A DNA stretch of 64,000 nt from Chiua virens (GCA_019787685.1 JAHNUO010000014.1:310001-374000), one strand, 5' to 3'; positions 25,381 to 37,262 are shown, counted from the stretch's first letter. The notes: generated by a model not told the origin, from the sequence alone. Numbers and translations are program-made.

Positions 25381-25593
25381 ATTGTCACGCTTTGGCGTGT
25401 GGCGTTGGATGAAACTGTGTCACACTGTCACAGAGCCCGTATACCTTACCTTGTTTAGCAAGGTCACTGAACCTGAGAAATCGTGTGAAAATTCTACATG
25501 GTTTGTCCCGATGATCCGAAATCCGCTTTCTGATTTCCGAAGCGATGACATGTCATTCGGTTTCATAAGGATAGTCGACTACAATGTTGATAA

Positions 25594-25880
25594 TTACCCT
25601 CCTTCCTGAACCTTTCCCGACCATGCTTCTGTTATCACGTCCAAATTATTAAGGGGGGCATCTTCAATGCGTAGGTGTTCGTTTGGATGGGTTGTAAACA
25701 GTTTCTCGTCAAAATCCCGCAAAAGCCTGATGCTGCTTCGACCTCGACTGCGTGATAAAGCCACGTACGCATTAAATGCCGTCAATTCTCTCGTAGGTGG
25801 GGCACCAATGTCTACTATAACTCGCTCAATCGTTTGTCCCTGTGCACGATAGTCTGTAAACGCATATAGGCTGGCGTCAG
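25594..25880 (-). pseudogene. C-terminal fragment of a Helitron Pif1-like helicase
   Basis: The minus frame contains YAFTDYRAQGQTIERVIVDIG, about 15 residues, then AFNAYVALSRSRGRSSIRLLRDFDEKLF. These are the last conserved motifs (V-VI region) of the Pif1-type helicase fused to Helitron Rep proteins. Everything upstream is missing: the homology stops near 25880, where an unrelated plus-strand gene begins. It is an orphan helicase tail and cannot act alone. Confidence 0.8.
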
Positions 25881-25891
25881 AGGCAATTTGT

Positions 25892-27112
25892 ATGTTGCAA
25901 GTAACGTTTCCAGCACCCGCCCAACGAAAACAACACGGAACACGGCGAAACGAAACGCAAACGACCCGCCTGTCGAACACGATTCAAACACAAGCAAAAA
26001 ACAATGGTTCGTTGGTAATCTCCACCAGAGCCCAACTCACTTCTGCCCTTCACAGCATAGAAAACAACCGACCTAAGCCGTCCTCCCTCCACGACATCGC
26101 CCAAAATCTCGACACAGAATCGCAAGCAGATCGTGCCGATGCTGTTGACGAAGTCACCTCGCTCCTGCACAAGGGAAAGGGCAAGGCTGAATCAACGCAA
26201 TCAACAGATATCGTGGCACCGCGAGTCGAAACATCTCAGACTAACTCGGACGCACCATCCACCTACCCAAAACATATCACGAATGCTGATGAAATTGCAA
26301 TCTATCCCGAAAGCGTGAGACGGTACTGCAATGTATTCTATTTCGCTCGTGCTCTAGCTAACCTTTCCACCATTAGGTGTGTCGCCATACTCTCTGAAGA
26401 CGTTAACAAGGACAATCATACTTATGCTTTAGGAAAAATGCCACCAAATGTGGCCTGGGGCCAATACAAAGCACATCCCGACCGCAGAAACATCCTGTAC
26501 GATCCTGAATCGAATGAACCAATTACCATATGGATAGTAGGACACGTCCTTAGCGCCTGGTTTGAAAAAGATGGATTCCCCGACAAGCAAGCATCAGTGA
26601 CCGTCGCTCCTGTTTTTGACGGACTCGGCGATCAGATGCTACAACTGCTCGCTAGCTTATCCGTACCGCGTGAAGGTACCTCTCAATCTATGTACAAGCG
26701 ACATGCTAACCAGAAAAGCAGCTACTGCTAATATGCAAGGGATCGGTTTATGAGCTTCAAAATGGCAGGCCGAAGAAAACTCTAATGATCTTGTGGGCTC
26801 CTTTTCAATCCAACCTAAATGTCATCTCACTGAACTGTCATCTCCCAACAGAAACTTTTTTCGAACATTTATGATGCACGCCAAATATTCAAACCTAAGA
26901 AGGAGATGGACCTTTTCTCGCCTCTCCATCTCCGAAAGAATGATCTAGTGTTGCTGGAAAGTAAAATAACATTCTATCATCTAAAGGATCCGCAAACTGG
27001 GAAATGGGGACATAAGGTACAATTAGAAATGCTTGCTGTTTCCCTCCTACATCGACTGACCTATCAAGAGGGTAAAGACGATGTCAAGGAAATTAATAAC
27101 TTACATATCTAA
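25892..27112 (+). CDS. intact three-exon unknown protein (383 aa)
   Basis: Exons 25892-26675, 26714-26820 and 26852-27112 join in frame from ATG to TAA. The introns are only 38 nt (with branch-like gctaac) and 31 nt. The N-terminal 140 residues are polar and low in complexity. The middle has VNKDNHTYALGKMPPNVAWG and TIWIVGHVLSAWFEKDGFPD, and the C-terminus has RKNDLVLLESKITFYHLKD and VQLEMLAVSLLHRL. I do not recognise the family; the end resembles the gene near 7.3-8.2 kb. It starts where the Helitron helicase tail stops, on the opposite strand, so it may be Helitron cargo. If the 31-nt intron is not used, the frame stops at 26868-26870, and the protein would be shorter. Confidence 0.55.
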
Positions 27113-27319
27113 CAGCTACAGACTGCTTGAGACTACCTAAATGTGCCATTGATGTTTATTAGATGTATTACAATCTCGCTATCCAACGCGTGTGCGTGCT
27201 AAACAAGGTCCCTGCCGGCGAAGCGCGGCCCTCACAAGTGCATACTGGACTCCGAATTTACCTCATTGTGCTCGTTTTTGATACTCTGGTCAAATCGCCG
27301 GTTCATTTGATTTACTAAT

Positions 27320-28262
27320 TCAGACCCAATCCGGCTGCCAAATCAAAACATACACAAATTGTGACGAATAGCCACACAAAAGAAGAGTCTAGGCTGGTTA
27401 AACAACACGTCCAATTCGCAAAGGCTGGGGGATACGACACAACAGCGAGTCCTTTATATACTGCCAGAGGGGCCCTATGTCCTTTTTGAGCAGCGTCAAA
27501 CAGTTGACGTGTCACTGTCCAATGATACACCTGTCTCGTAGGTCGATTCACAGTATGGTTCCCATAACTATGCCTTGCAGAGAAACGAGTCAGTGCTCTG
27601 TCGGTTGTCGATATGCAGACAAACACGGAGTGGAGATACATCGAAGGTGGGTGATGCAATTAGACAAACCTTTTGAGAAACGAACCGTTCAAAGGCTATC
27701 AATTGACCTCCGACTGGGATCGGGAGCGTTCTTGGACGAAGCTAGGTTCTGTTGCTTGGTGTGCGCGCTGGAGACCAATTGTCTAAGTCGCAGGGCATCC
27801 TCACGCGCTACCTCAGTTTGAGTGAATAGCAAGTGCAACGATCGGTACGGCTTTACAGCAGTATAGGGCCAATGAGAAGTGGTCAGGTCAGTACGGGCAG
27901 AATGTCATCAAACGCACCAAACCATCTCGACCTGCTCGACCTATCGTGCCAGGTTAATTCGGAGAGATACCTTCAAGGACGACCAACCTGTTTCTTGGTA
28001 ATATCCTGGAAGACAACAGTGAGCTTGATGTTGCGTTCGCTGGTGGGAGGACGTGAGCGGGGTGAGCGGTGAGTGCGCCGACGAGTGTTTGGATGGGCCT
28101 TCCGGCGGAAGTCGAGATACGAGTTTACGGACAGGAATCGACGATGGGAAATTCCGATCCCAGTGGTTCCCATATCAAGCACCGTTTCTGGGGCTAATGT
28201 TTACCGTGATCGGTCGACAGGCGACATTTGTACAAGCAACGCGGCCATGAGACACAGTCATT
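27320..28262 (+). pseudogene. decayed unidentified gene
   Basis: One plus frame reads as protein-like text with scattered stops, including QHVQFAKAGGYDTTASPLY, EKRVSALSVVDMQTNTEW and, at the end, EFTDRNRRWEIPIPVVP. The stops (near 27485, 27500, 27520 and elsewhere) and several frame changes mark it as a dead copy. Family not recognised. Confidence 0.35.
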
Positions 28263-28620
28263 AGTACTGCCCTCGTTGGCTTCACGGCGTTCTGAGCAAC
28301 GTCACGCAAAAACGACATCCCATTGCTCTGCGCCTGTAGTGTCAATAAAAAGACAATGTGTCATAAATCATCTCTTGAACAAGACCAGAACTTGATAGGA
28401 TCACATCGAGATAGAGGCGAGTCGAGGAGGAGTCGAGCAGCATCGAAGACAGTTGTGAGTGCCAAAGTGATGTGAAACCCACCGAATAGGATGGAGAACG
28501 ATGTGTGATGGAACGAGCGACACATGTCTGGAGTCGAAATGAGTCAGTATGAGGGTGTTAGCCAGGCCAGAATATTGGTGCGGGCAATAGGAGAGCACAA
28601 CAGAACCGCGAACATAGGAT
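28263..28620. other. no gene seen
   Basis: Short frames only. The stretch is purine-rich on the plus strand near 28400-28440. Confidence 0.4.
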
Positions 28621-28734
28621 AGATGGTACGTAGGTCGTCTGACGGCCTATGGTGGAGGGGTGTCAGAGGTGGGAATATAAGCCCAGAATGTAGCAGAGGG
28701 AGATCAGTGCTCTGGAGCGGGCCGGAGGTTGTCC

Positions 28735-29085
28735 TCAGGCTTGCCTATGACGGAGGCACCGCTTTCCGCGGTGGTCGTTATGCTCGCCGATGTGGGGGAT
28801 CACTTCCCGTCGTGGTCCTTGTGTGCTTGTTGACGGGAGGGGCATCACTCCCCGTGGTCGTCCTCGTCATAGTACTTGCCGACGACAGGGGCATCACTTC
28901 CCGTCGTCGTTCTTGTCATGTGCACCAACGACAGCTGCAGCTGGGCATCATTTCCTGCCATGGTCCTCATCATACTTGGCAACGACGGGGGCATCACTTC
29001 CCGTCCTCATTCTCGTCCTGCTTACCAACGATGGGGCACCACTTCCCATCGCGGTCCTTGCCGTGCTTACGGACGCACCGTTTAG
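28735..29085. repeat. GC-rich minisatellite, degenerate copy
   Basis: Units of roughly 30-45 bp built on ggggcatcacttcccgtcgt alternate with cttgtcatgt/cttgccgac-type spacers. The same unit forms the more regular array at 52735-53165. The long open frames here are a by-product of the repeat. Confidence 0.75.
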
Positions 29086-29224
29086 GCAACTTGAAGACAT
29101 GCAAGTGTTAGGAGACAACCGTAGAGAGACAGCTATGGAAGCGGAGGTGGCCCCAAAGACAGGAGACCAGGTCAGGTAGAGCATGCCTTGAGAGGACAAC
29201 AGTTTTTGAAACCGCCACCCAAGC

Positions 29225-29330
29225 ACCATAATGACTCTGCTCGCTCAAGCAAGAATGCATTTTGATGCACGTCATGATGTGACTCTGCCCTGTCGGGCGA
29301 GATAACCTTCAATGACGCTGCTGCAACTCC
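29225..29330. repeat. terminus of the minisatellite-linked repeat family
   Basis: aatgactctgctcgctcaag to caatgacgctg matches 53230-53317 and, inverted, 53574-53659. At both loci it lies just after the minisatellite. Confidence 0.6.
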
Positions 29331-29686
29331 CCAACAACCAGCCGGTGTGAGTCTTGTAAAGACGTTGAGAGTATGGAAAGAAAACTTTATATCAGGTTTC
29401 CTACGCAACCGGTCCGTGGGAGCCAAAATTCCTTGGTTGGAGGATAATTTAAGCTTTGTACGTAAAGCTATGACCTGGTTGTTCGACAACAAAGAAAGCA
29501 AGTTCACCTGCACCTTCATTTCCATTGTTCTCCAGCCTGCCAACATATGGAATAACAGCAACTACACTCAGAATATCTTCGACGTGGACAACCAACAAAA
29601 CTGAGCGGATCGTCCTGCCAAACCGCAAGGGCAAGGAACCAGTCCTGCCTGTCCTCACCGGTTCTGGCCCAAGTTCGTCAGAGAGA

Positions 29687-30399
29687 GCATACTGGTGCAC
29701 CTTATCAACCCATGCACTAAGCTGATAGGGTACTTGAATTGCACCGACTGTGCCCCAATCCGCATATAGTCCTCAATCCAAAAATAGTACCGTGAACTGA
29801 ATGTAAAGTTGATAGATTGATGGAATGCGTTTGCACGCAGCCACCGGATGCATGAAGGGCTAGGAGAGTCACGAGGACCTACAAGACGATGGATCTCGTG
29901 TCACTTCGAAGTGTAATAATAACGATTAATCGGATAGAAGTACAGGACGAGTCAAGTTGAACATGCACTAGCCATTACATATGAGACGAACCACACGAAA
30001 CCTCCCAAACGATAGGTGCACTGCGCAAGAGTGAATAGACACGCCAATGATAAAAGGATATTGCATTGCAAAAGGATCAAGTACGAACTCAGAGGACAAG
30101 CCATCCGGGCTATCACAGCACTACCTTTTCTTTCCCCGTGCCCTGACCGTCCTCGGCTTCTTCGTGTCCACCTTGTTGGGTAACGGACCCTCCACAATCT
30201 CGACTTCGTCGTCCGATGCCGCCTTTCTCTTTTTCCCGACACCAGATCGGGTCGGGTTGCTTTCTTCCATGATATCACTCATCGTCGTTGTCGACATCTT
30301 ATTCATCGATCCCGGTGTCTGCAGTCCCGACGATACCGTCCCATGAGCGGACCCCCTCGATCGGACCGACGACGCTGGTGACCGTGACGTTCTTGTTGA
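29687..30399. repeat. segmental duplication shared with 4016-4740
   Basis: The two stretches are near-identical. The second lacks about 15 bp (tgcatggtgccacta) present near 4178-4200. It covers the MED12 3' end and the beginning of a neighbouring exon, which is cut at 29687 in this copy. Confidence 0.85.
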
Positions 30400-33329
30400 T
30401 CCCGGCCTGGCACCCGCGGAGCCGGGGTGCTGCGTTGGAAAGACAGACGTCCCCACCTCGTCCAATGCTTCGCCTCTGCCCGTCGATGACGACCCGTCCA
30501 CCTGGTCACCGTACACCTCCAACCGCGTCTCACGCCAATCCCATCGATAGATACTCTCCGAGGATAACCCGTCCTCGAACGATCGTACGTCGCCCTCGAG
30601 ACGGATGGTGTTGGTCTCATGGTCGTTGGGCTTGGTGATATCATGGATGAGATTTGGGTGCGGGATGTGCTCCCCCGTTCGGCGTGCTGCAAAGAGCTCC
30701 AGGGAGAGGGTGTGTTCTCGAATGGTCCTTCCTGCCATCGGTGTGCATCTTCTTCCACAGCTGGCTCCCCTAGATTCTCGATCCATTCCCAAGGTCGGTT
30801 TTGGATGGGTGCTCCAAACACTATGAGACCAGATATATCACGATGGGCATGCACGAGGTCCGTCACAATCTTGTTAGGAGGGAGTTGTGGCAGAAATGTG
30901 AATAATTGTCGATAGTACCCAGTAGGAATGTCTGTCGGAAGCTCGTTCTCTGACATGTTGGGGTAATATTTGAAGAGGTCTGTCGTGCGCGTCTTGGATT
31001 GTGAGTGAAGCTCTACCGGGATATGCGTCAACACCTGTAGACGACGTAGAAGATTTGACGGAAATTACCATCGATCACAAAGTACAACGTATCAATAACT
31101 AGAGGGTATGCCACGGAGTCGAGATCCGTTCACGAACTAGAAGGTGATTGAGAAGTGAAGGCTTAATGGACGTAAAATGAAGGCAGGAACCTTTTCAGCG
31201 ACAGCGCTATCGGTCTCCTTCACCATCTCGGCAATGAAACACGCTTCCGAGTGATGAAACAGGACGGAGGTCATCTTGTCTAGGGATGCGCTGGCAACTT
31301 GTCTCGTCGAATCGTTCGCCATGGCACGGCCTATTTGCCGTCGTCCAAACTGAAGCTGAACAGCAGTAGCAGCAAGATGCCACAGGCTGAGTACAGATAA
31401 GATCCCGCTATTCAAAAACACATTCACATCTGTGCCCGAATTTCAGTCCTGTTCGGCGACTGAGATACGTACAGCGAAAGAGAAAAAAGGGTGCTTACCC
31501 TCGCTTGAATCGCTAAGAATCGCCTTGAGTGCGTTTACAAGCGGCTCAAAGAGCCTCTCGTCGATAGATCCCGACTGGATAGATTGCTCGAAGGTCCTCC
31601 GTATGACGTCCAAATCACGGTATGCAGCAAATCGAAACTGTCGGCTCTCGCAAGTCCTTACCCGGAGTACCTGGGCCATGTCACGAAGATATTGTGGGAC
31701 GAAGGAATTATGCTCAACAGAGACGAGGATTGGCATCCCGGCAGCAAGGAAACCAAAGTGTAATTCGCCAAACGCATCTTGTCTGCGGGTATAAAAGCGG
31801 TGGATGTCCAAAAGGGCACTCGAAAGTGTGGATGATATCTGGGGCTCGGACCTCAGAATCAGGGAGTCAAAGAGTGCGTTTGCGGAGGCCAACAACGAAG
31901 AGTGGATAGCCCAAGTGTTAGGACTGACAAAAGAATCCGGAAGGACAATGCAGATACGCTGCGAAATAAGCATATGAGGGGATGCAAGCACATCGAACTC
32001 ACCTGCGAGAGGGTCATGCGTCCAAATTGACAAGTTGACCCTGCGCTGATGAACGAATCTTCCAGAAGGGTGAGAAGCAGTCCATACCCCTAGAGAATGA
32101 AGTAATTAACCTCTGAAAGCTTGATGATACACGGATCGGCAAATGGCTTCGTGAGTGCGCAACTAGCGAGAACGCCGTCCAAATATTCGTCGGAAAGATG
32201 GACGACGAAGCCGGCTTGCGCAAGATTGCATGTCATCATTTGCTGGACTAACCACACAAGGAACGTGTGGCTGTCGACGAGACTGTCTGCGTGGAATGGA
32301 CGGAGTAGTTGGAGGCTGTTGAGCCCGGATTAGCATACAGATAATGTTATGCTTGAAACGCACCAATAACTGAAACGTGAAACCCATCGATCACGAGAAT
32401 CTGGATCCAACAATACGCCTTTGAATGATTGTTTGGTGTTCAGCCCCGGACGAGGAGCACTAGGGAGTGCAATCTCGGCGAGCTGCTTCTTGAGGTAACT
32501 CGTTACACCATCGGCCCAATCGATGCTGTATTGAGTGGGATTGTAGTTGGGCTTGTTCCGTAAACCCACCTAAAGTAAAAGTTAAGAGTGTGATGAACGG
32601 TTTGAGGGAAGGATCGACGGACCGTCTCATTTTCACCCAGAGCTCGTAGGAACCAGATGGCGCGTGAGATTGCCACGTTATTAGACTGCAACAAATCGAG
32701 AAGATCGTGGCCTCTCGCCCCGTGAGGTACACTTTTACCGAGTTTGTGCAACGGCACATTGTCATCTGCGAGGTCGACGAACCAAGCTTGACGCTTTGCA
32801 TCGTTGAGGGTAACACGAGAGGGCATCTTGAAGGTCCAAGGGCTGGGTATGACTTGAGTCGAATGTTGCTCAGGATGTATGATACGCACGGAACGGCAGG
32901 AGTATTGTCGGAACGGCGAGCGAATACCTCGGACATGATGTTCTCTAGCTGCGCAAGGGCAGCACGATTGAAGACATGGTCGGTGTTTGACTGGGAAGAA
33001 ACAGCCTCTATGGTGCCAGACGTCTCTGACCATAGGGAAATGAGATAGTAGATATCAATGCAATGGATTCGTTCCACGTACTTGAACGTACGGGCTAAGT
33101 ACAAATCCACTCTTGATATTCGTGTCGGATAAAATATCTTCCTCCTGGCCAAGATACGGAGGATGGAAACCAACATAACCTGGAGAGTCGATTCCGGGCT
33201 TGGGCAGGGTGTAAACATATGTGCGAACATACAGCACCAGCAGACCGACGAGGATGGAGGCACCCATGGAGGTGGGCGCGAGTCGTGCACGGGGAGCGAC
33301 GTTTCATGTTTTGAGTTGCTTTTCGTCAT
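30121..33329 (-). pseudogene. MED12: MED12/Srb8 copy 2, N-terminus complete, internal deletion
   Basis: From ATG 33329 the N-terminal exons are good: SRPPPW, then GYVGFHPPYLGQEEDIL and DTNIKSGFVLSP (the MED12 N-terminal signature). LENIMSEVFARRS follows, and a GTGCGT-AG intron of 47 nt (about 32845-32891) leads into PSRVTLNDAKRQAWFVDLAD and HKLGKSVPHGARGHDLLDLL, the PF09497-type Med12 domain. NKPNYNPTQYSIDWADGV and SFKGVLLDPDSRDRW come next. At about 31887 SSLLAS jumps directly to ANALFDSL, so the middle segment kept at 4.74-5.47 kb is missing. The C-terminal part includes LPPNKIVTDLVHAHRD, LELFAARRTGEHIP and the KKRKAASDDE tail. A frame change near 30720 suggests a further 1-base lesion. The gene normally encodes the CDK8-module scaffold; this copy is probably not functional. 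Confidence 0.8.
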
Positions 33330-33660
33330 GGAGGCGACTGAGAAGGGTCGAATCGATGGAAAGTCGAAATTCTACACGGAGTTGGGCATATCGAACCAGC
33401 ATGGAGTACCACAAGTTTACTACCACGCCGTCCATTCTCACTTTTATACGACCAAGTATCCGCCGTCTCAGGTGCGCAATTTCTCTTCATGATATTTCAA
33501 AGAGTCGGTTTACAGTATCATAGTACCCACTAGCTTGTAACCTGGTCATTCGTGAGTCTAACCACTGGCATATCTCGTCTAACATAAGTCACCCACTGCT
33601 GTCGCGGTCTGGATAGGCTCACATTTCTTCTTCCCACAACAACCTTCGTTCTTTGCAACG

Positions 33661-35497
33661 ATGAGTACCGAGAACGATCCCCTCCTCAGAAGCAAGGAGT
33701 CAGGCCAGCGCAACTATGCCCGCGATGATGCCGAATTTGCTGTCGCACAACAACGATCCCGAACACTCTTGTTCTTTCGTCTGGGCTGCTCTGGGCATTG
33801 TCTGTGTCGTCAGTGTCATACTCGCTCTGATCGACCCCAGCAATCTCAGAGACATTGGCTGGTCGGGAAATTTACCCTGGGACCCAGATCTTGCGGCTCG
33901 CAGGCTGCTTGATTCATCCCCTGTTATCATGCGTACCTTCATTTTTGACTGTTCTGCGTCTGACGTTCAGAGCAGGATGGTCACATTGGTTAGTTCCGAT
34001 CCTCCACTGGATCATTCGTTGGGAATTTATGAGTTGAAGATCTACCTTGGGTCGCGAGGATGGGTTGACGAAACAACGTCTCTGACATCTCTTTGGATGT
34101 CGGAATGCCGATGCATGTCGACATTCCCCGTCTACGAGAGGGGAAATTAGGCGGATTTTTCTGGTAGGCATGTTCTTTGATCTGCTGTGCTCAAATTGAT
34201 GCGTCATGTGCAGGTCCGTGTATGTGCCTTGTGCAGAGAGCTCAGCAGAGGGGAAGGACTTTCTGACTGCTACGTGGAGAGTGCGGTTTGTATTTCGGTT
34301 GTCTCGTCTAATTCAATCTCAAGCTAGTTTTAGTGATACGCTCGAACAGGTAGATGTCGTTAAAGGTTTGATGGATAAATATCCAGACGTGAGTCCCGTT
34401 GTCTTTTTTCGTCCAAACAGACTTGACAATATTATAGATGTTTCATTACGCGCTCAGTTCGGAGGACATCAAAGAATCCGTCTCGCAAGCAAAGATCGCT
34501 AGCTTACTTGGAGTTGAAGAGTTCGTACGGCTCTTATCTTCTCTCCAGGCTCCTTGACATTGCTGCACAGAGGACACCAACTTGGTAACTCCATTGCAGT
34601 GCTCCGCCAGTATTACGTGCTTGGTGTTCGATACGTTACTCTTACTCACACATGTCACAACGCATTTGCCGACTCGTGTGGATATCTGACACAAATTGCC
34701 CTACTACACTATGGCCTGAGGTACGCTATTACTTTTCCCCCCTGATATCACTGATCTCTTGGCATCAGTCACTCAGTACCATAGGGTTCAAGTTTATGGA
34801 AGAGATGAACCGGATAGGAATGGTTATTGATCTTTCCCACACGTCCGACCTTACTGCAACGCAGGCGATCTTGCGATCCAAGGCCCCTATCATCTGGTCC
34901 CACTCGTCAGCAAGGGCTATACACAACGTAGCTCACAACGTACCTGATGAAGTACTCAGTCTGATCGGTACGAAGAAGGGAAAAAAGGACGGTATTATCA
35001 CGGTGCGTTCTGCACATTGGTCATGCCACCGATCTACACTGATTAGCATGGTGATGTCTTGGTGTGTAGGTCAACTTTGCACCCGCATTTGTTGCACCCG
35101 ATGGCAAGGCTAACGTTCAAACTGTGGCCGATCACGTTGAGCACCTTGCAAAGATTGCAGAAAAAAAAAACAGTGAGTCTCTATATCTTTCGGACCTCAT
35201 AAGCGTGTAACTCGCTTGCGTAGTGTTTGTATTGGTAGCGATTACGACGGAATAAGCTCGACACCTGAAGGGTTGGAGGATGTCTTCAAGTACCCTGCTC
35301 TCGTAAGTCTTTTCTCTTTCTCTGCTTCGATATGATCTCAAGTTCGTTAGATTGCCGAACTTTATCGCCGAGGTTGGAACAAATATGAACTCGCCGGTCT
35401 GACAGGAGGCAACTTCCTCCGTGTCTTCGCGGAAGTTGAGAATGTCGCACAGGAGCTGCAAGCTGAGGCTGCACCAGCAGTTTATGGTATTTATGAC
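33661..35497 (+). pseudogene. membrane dipeptidase (peptidase M19), damaged
   Basis: M19 dipeptidases are zinc enzymes that cleave dipeptides, often membrane-anchored. Spliced segments read MSTENDPLLRSKES, a transmembrane stretch LGIVCVVSVILALI, the zinc motif DGHID split by an intron (about 33976-34040), [70 protein letters not shown], and GIGSDYDGI then ELAGLTGGNFLRVF. Three defects are visible. An extra T in ttcttt near 33775 breaks the frame before the membrane segment. An in-frame TGA lies at 34066-34068. The 3' end runs into transposase sequence at about 35497. The T-run shift could be a sequencing error; the TGA is not of that kind. Confidence 0.75.
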
Positions 35498-36240
35498 AAC
35501 GGACTCAATATCCCCAGTCGCAAGGTTGTTCGTCAGTCGGTCGTCGAGCTTTTCCACAAGAATCTCAAAAGCCTTCGCCAGACGTTTGCGGTAAGTGCTA
35601 CAAGCTACATTATGACTACTATACTAAAGTCGTATCTAGAGTGATGCCGTCAAAGGCCGCATCAACCTGACATGTGACGCTTTCCAAGCGTCAAATGTCG
35701 ACGCCTACTTTGCGGTCACGGCCTCGTGGATAGAGCAAACCTCGCAACGTGTTTGGGCCCTCCGAAGTGGGCTTCTGGGCTTTGTTCAAGTCAACCATGC
35801 CCATGATGGAGTTCGCCTCGGACAGGCACTGTACAAAGTAGTCAAGCGAGTTGGCATATCACACAAGGTATGTTAGAATGCGCTAACAGGCTCTACTAGA
35901 TTATGCTGGCGCGCTAACAGGTTCTACTAGATTAGTTATGTCACCTGCGACAACGCGACTAACAACGACACGAATCACACGATGATGGTCGAGTTTGCGC
36001 GCCATATCTCCACTGAAAGTCTGAAACAGGGCAACCCTTTGATGCCAAGAAGCGTCGACTACGGTAAGTATCATTAATATTGTACATCAATGGGTTTGTC
36101 TAACACATTCGACTATCGCAGGTGCATGGCCCACGTAATTAATCTCGTCACTCAAGCATTCATAAGGATGGTCAGCACCTCCAAGCACTGGGTGAGATGG
36201 AGGGGACACTGATCGAGCGAGTCCTGAAAAACGACTTCAA
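35497..36240 (+). pseudogene. hAT-family transposase fragment
   Basis: After IPSRKVVRQSVVELF the segments read LTCDAFQASNVDAYFAVTASW, GFVQVNHAHDGVRLGQALYK, ISYVTCDNATNND and CMAHVINLVTQAFI. This is the usual order of fungal hAT transposases, with the catalytic Asp regions (TCDAFQ; TCDNATNN). Introns of about 50-75 nt split it. The N-terminal zinc finger and the C-terminal dimerisation region are absent. It begins inside the end of the dipeptidase gene. Confidence 0.75.
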
Positions 36241-36607
36241 GCCACGGTGTGAGTATGGTCCATTCATTGTCGCAAACTTGTCTGCGATGACCTCACAGCA
36301 GCCACTACTACTAGCAAGCGAAATACCGCGGTCCTTAGGTTCGACAAGCGACGAGCTGCGAAGGAGAGACACGACTGCATGTGGCTCGAATACCGACATC
36401 TCGAGCGTTTGGATACAAGGCTAGGTAGGAGGAGGCTCAGGAGTAGGCCTGAGCACGTCTAGCAATATATTTATCTGTCCATACCCCTGTCCTCCTGTCT
36501 TTCATTTCCGTTCGTCCCATTCATCTAGTTCGCTCCTCGTTGTTCCTTCTCATTTACTCAAACTATCACTACCTTTGTGCGTGCTCGTTGACCTGACTAA
36601 ACTCTTC
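36241..36607. other. no gene seen; upstream region of the next gene
   Basis: Pyrimidine-rich stretches (about 36475-36600) precede the start codon at 36608, as is common in fungal promoters. Confidence 0.4.
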
Positions 36608-37262
36608 ATGTCGGTACGTCAAATGCTAATGCAAATTTTCAAGCCGAGTTGATACTACTCGGTAGGACCAACGATTTCCCGTACTCGAGGCTGAGAGTCC
36701 TGAGACTGGTGGCGGCAAACAGTTATCGCTGCACTGGCCCAGCAAGAGCAGCTCACCAACAGTTCAACTTACATCAGACGACGATGCGTTGAAGACACAG
36801 TCAAATGTTCACCTCACCGCAAGTTGTGACAACGGCCCCGATGTGATCGACCTCACGGTCGACGGGGACTCGCTAACAAACTCACGGAGTGCTGCACCCG
36901 GCCCATCCGAGTTTGTCAAACCCGGGAACGCTATTCGGGCGCATTTGATCTCCATAAGGGACTCAGACGCGGATTCACAGTACAGTTTTGTCATTTTACC
37001 TTACAACTCACTGACTGATGACGAGCACATGGTGCAAGTACACCAAGGAGATCTAGCAGTTACTTCACGCGTGGGACTCTGCACAATGCTCGAACGAATG
37101 GAGGAAACCCACGGATTTCGCACTGACGTAGTAAACAGGGTGTACAAGCAATCAAACGGTCTCGAAGAAACTGACAGAACCTTACTTGCTATGCAGGAAG
37201 CGGCACGGGAGCAAGGAGAGCGGGAGATCCAGCATAGGTCAAGGAAAAGGAAGACGGCATAG
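36608..37262 (+). CDS. intact two-exon unknown protein with a SUMO-interaction-like motif (200 aa)
   Basis: ATG-TCG (36608-36613) is followed by a 52-nt GTACGT-AG intron and one exon 36666-37262. An N-terminal Ser/Thr-rich region (SLHWPSKSSSPTVQL) precedes DVIDLTVDGDS (about residue 70), which fits a hydrophobic-core SUMO-interacting motif with acidic flank. A folded-looking segment follows (IRAHLISIRDSDADSQYSFV), then a charged helix ending in basic RSRKRK. Function unknown; nuclear location is inferred from the basic tail. Confidence 0.5.

Larger units (their letters stand above)
22883..25420. mobile_element. possible outer transposon bounded by a 21-bp inverted repeat
   Basis: acacagtttcatccaacgcca at 22883-22903 is the exact reverse complement of 25400-25420. 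The TA-flanked element at 22975-24689 lies entirely inside, so this may be an older element that received a nested insertion. No transposase was recognised between the repeats. Confidence 0.4.

Noticed and set aside
25892..25990. Extension of the Helitron helicase frame upstream to 25980 on the minus strand
   Set aside because: Similarity to helicases stops at about 25880; beyond that the plus-strand gene explains the sequence better.
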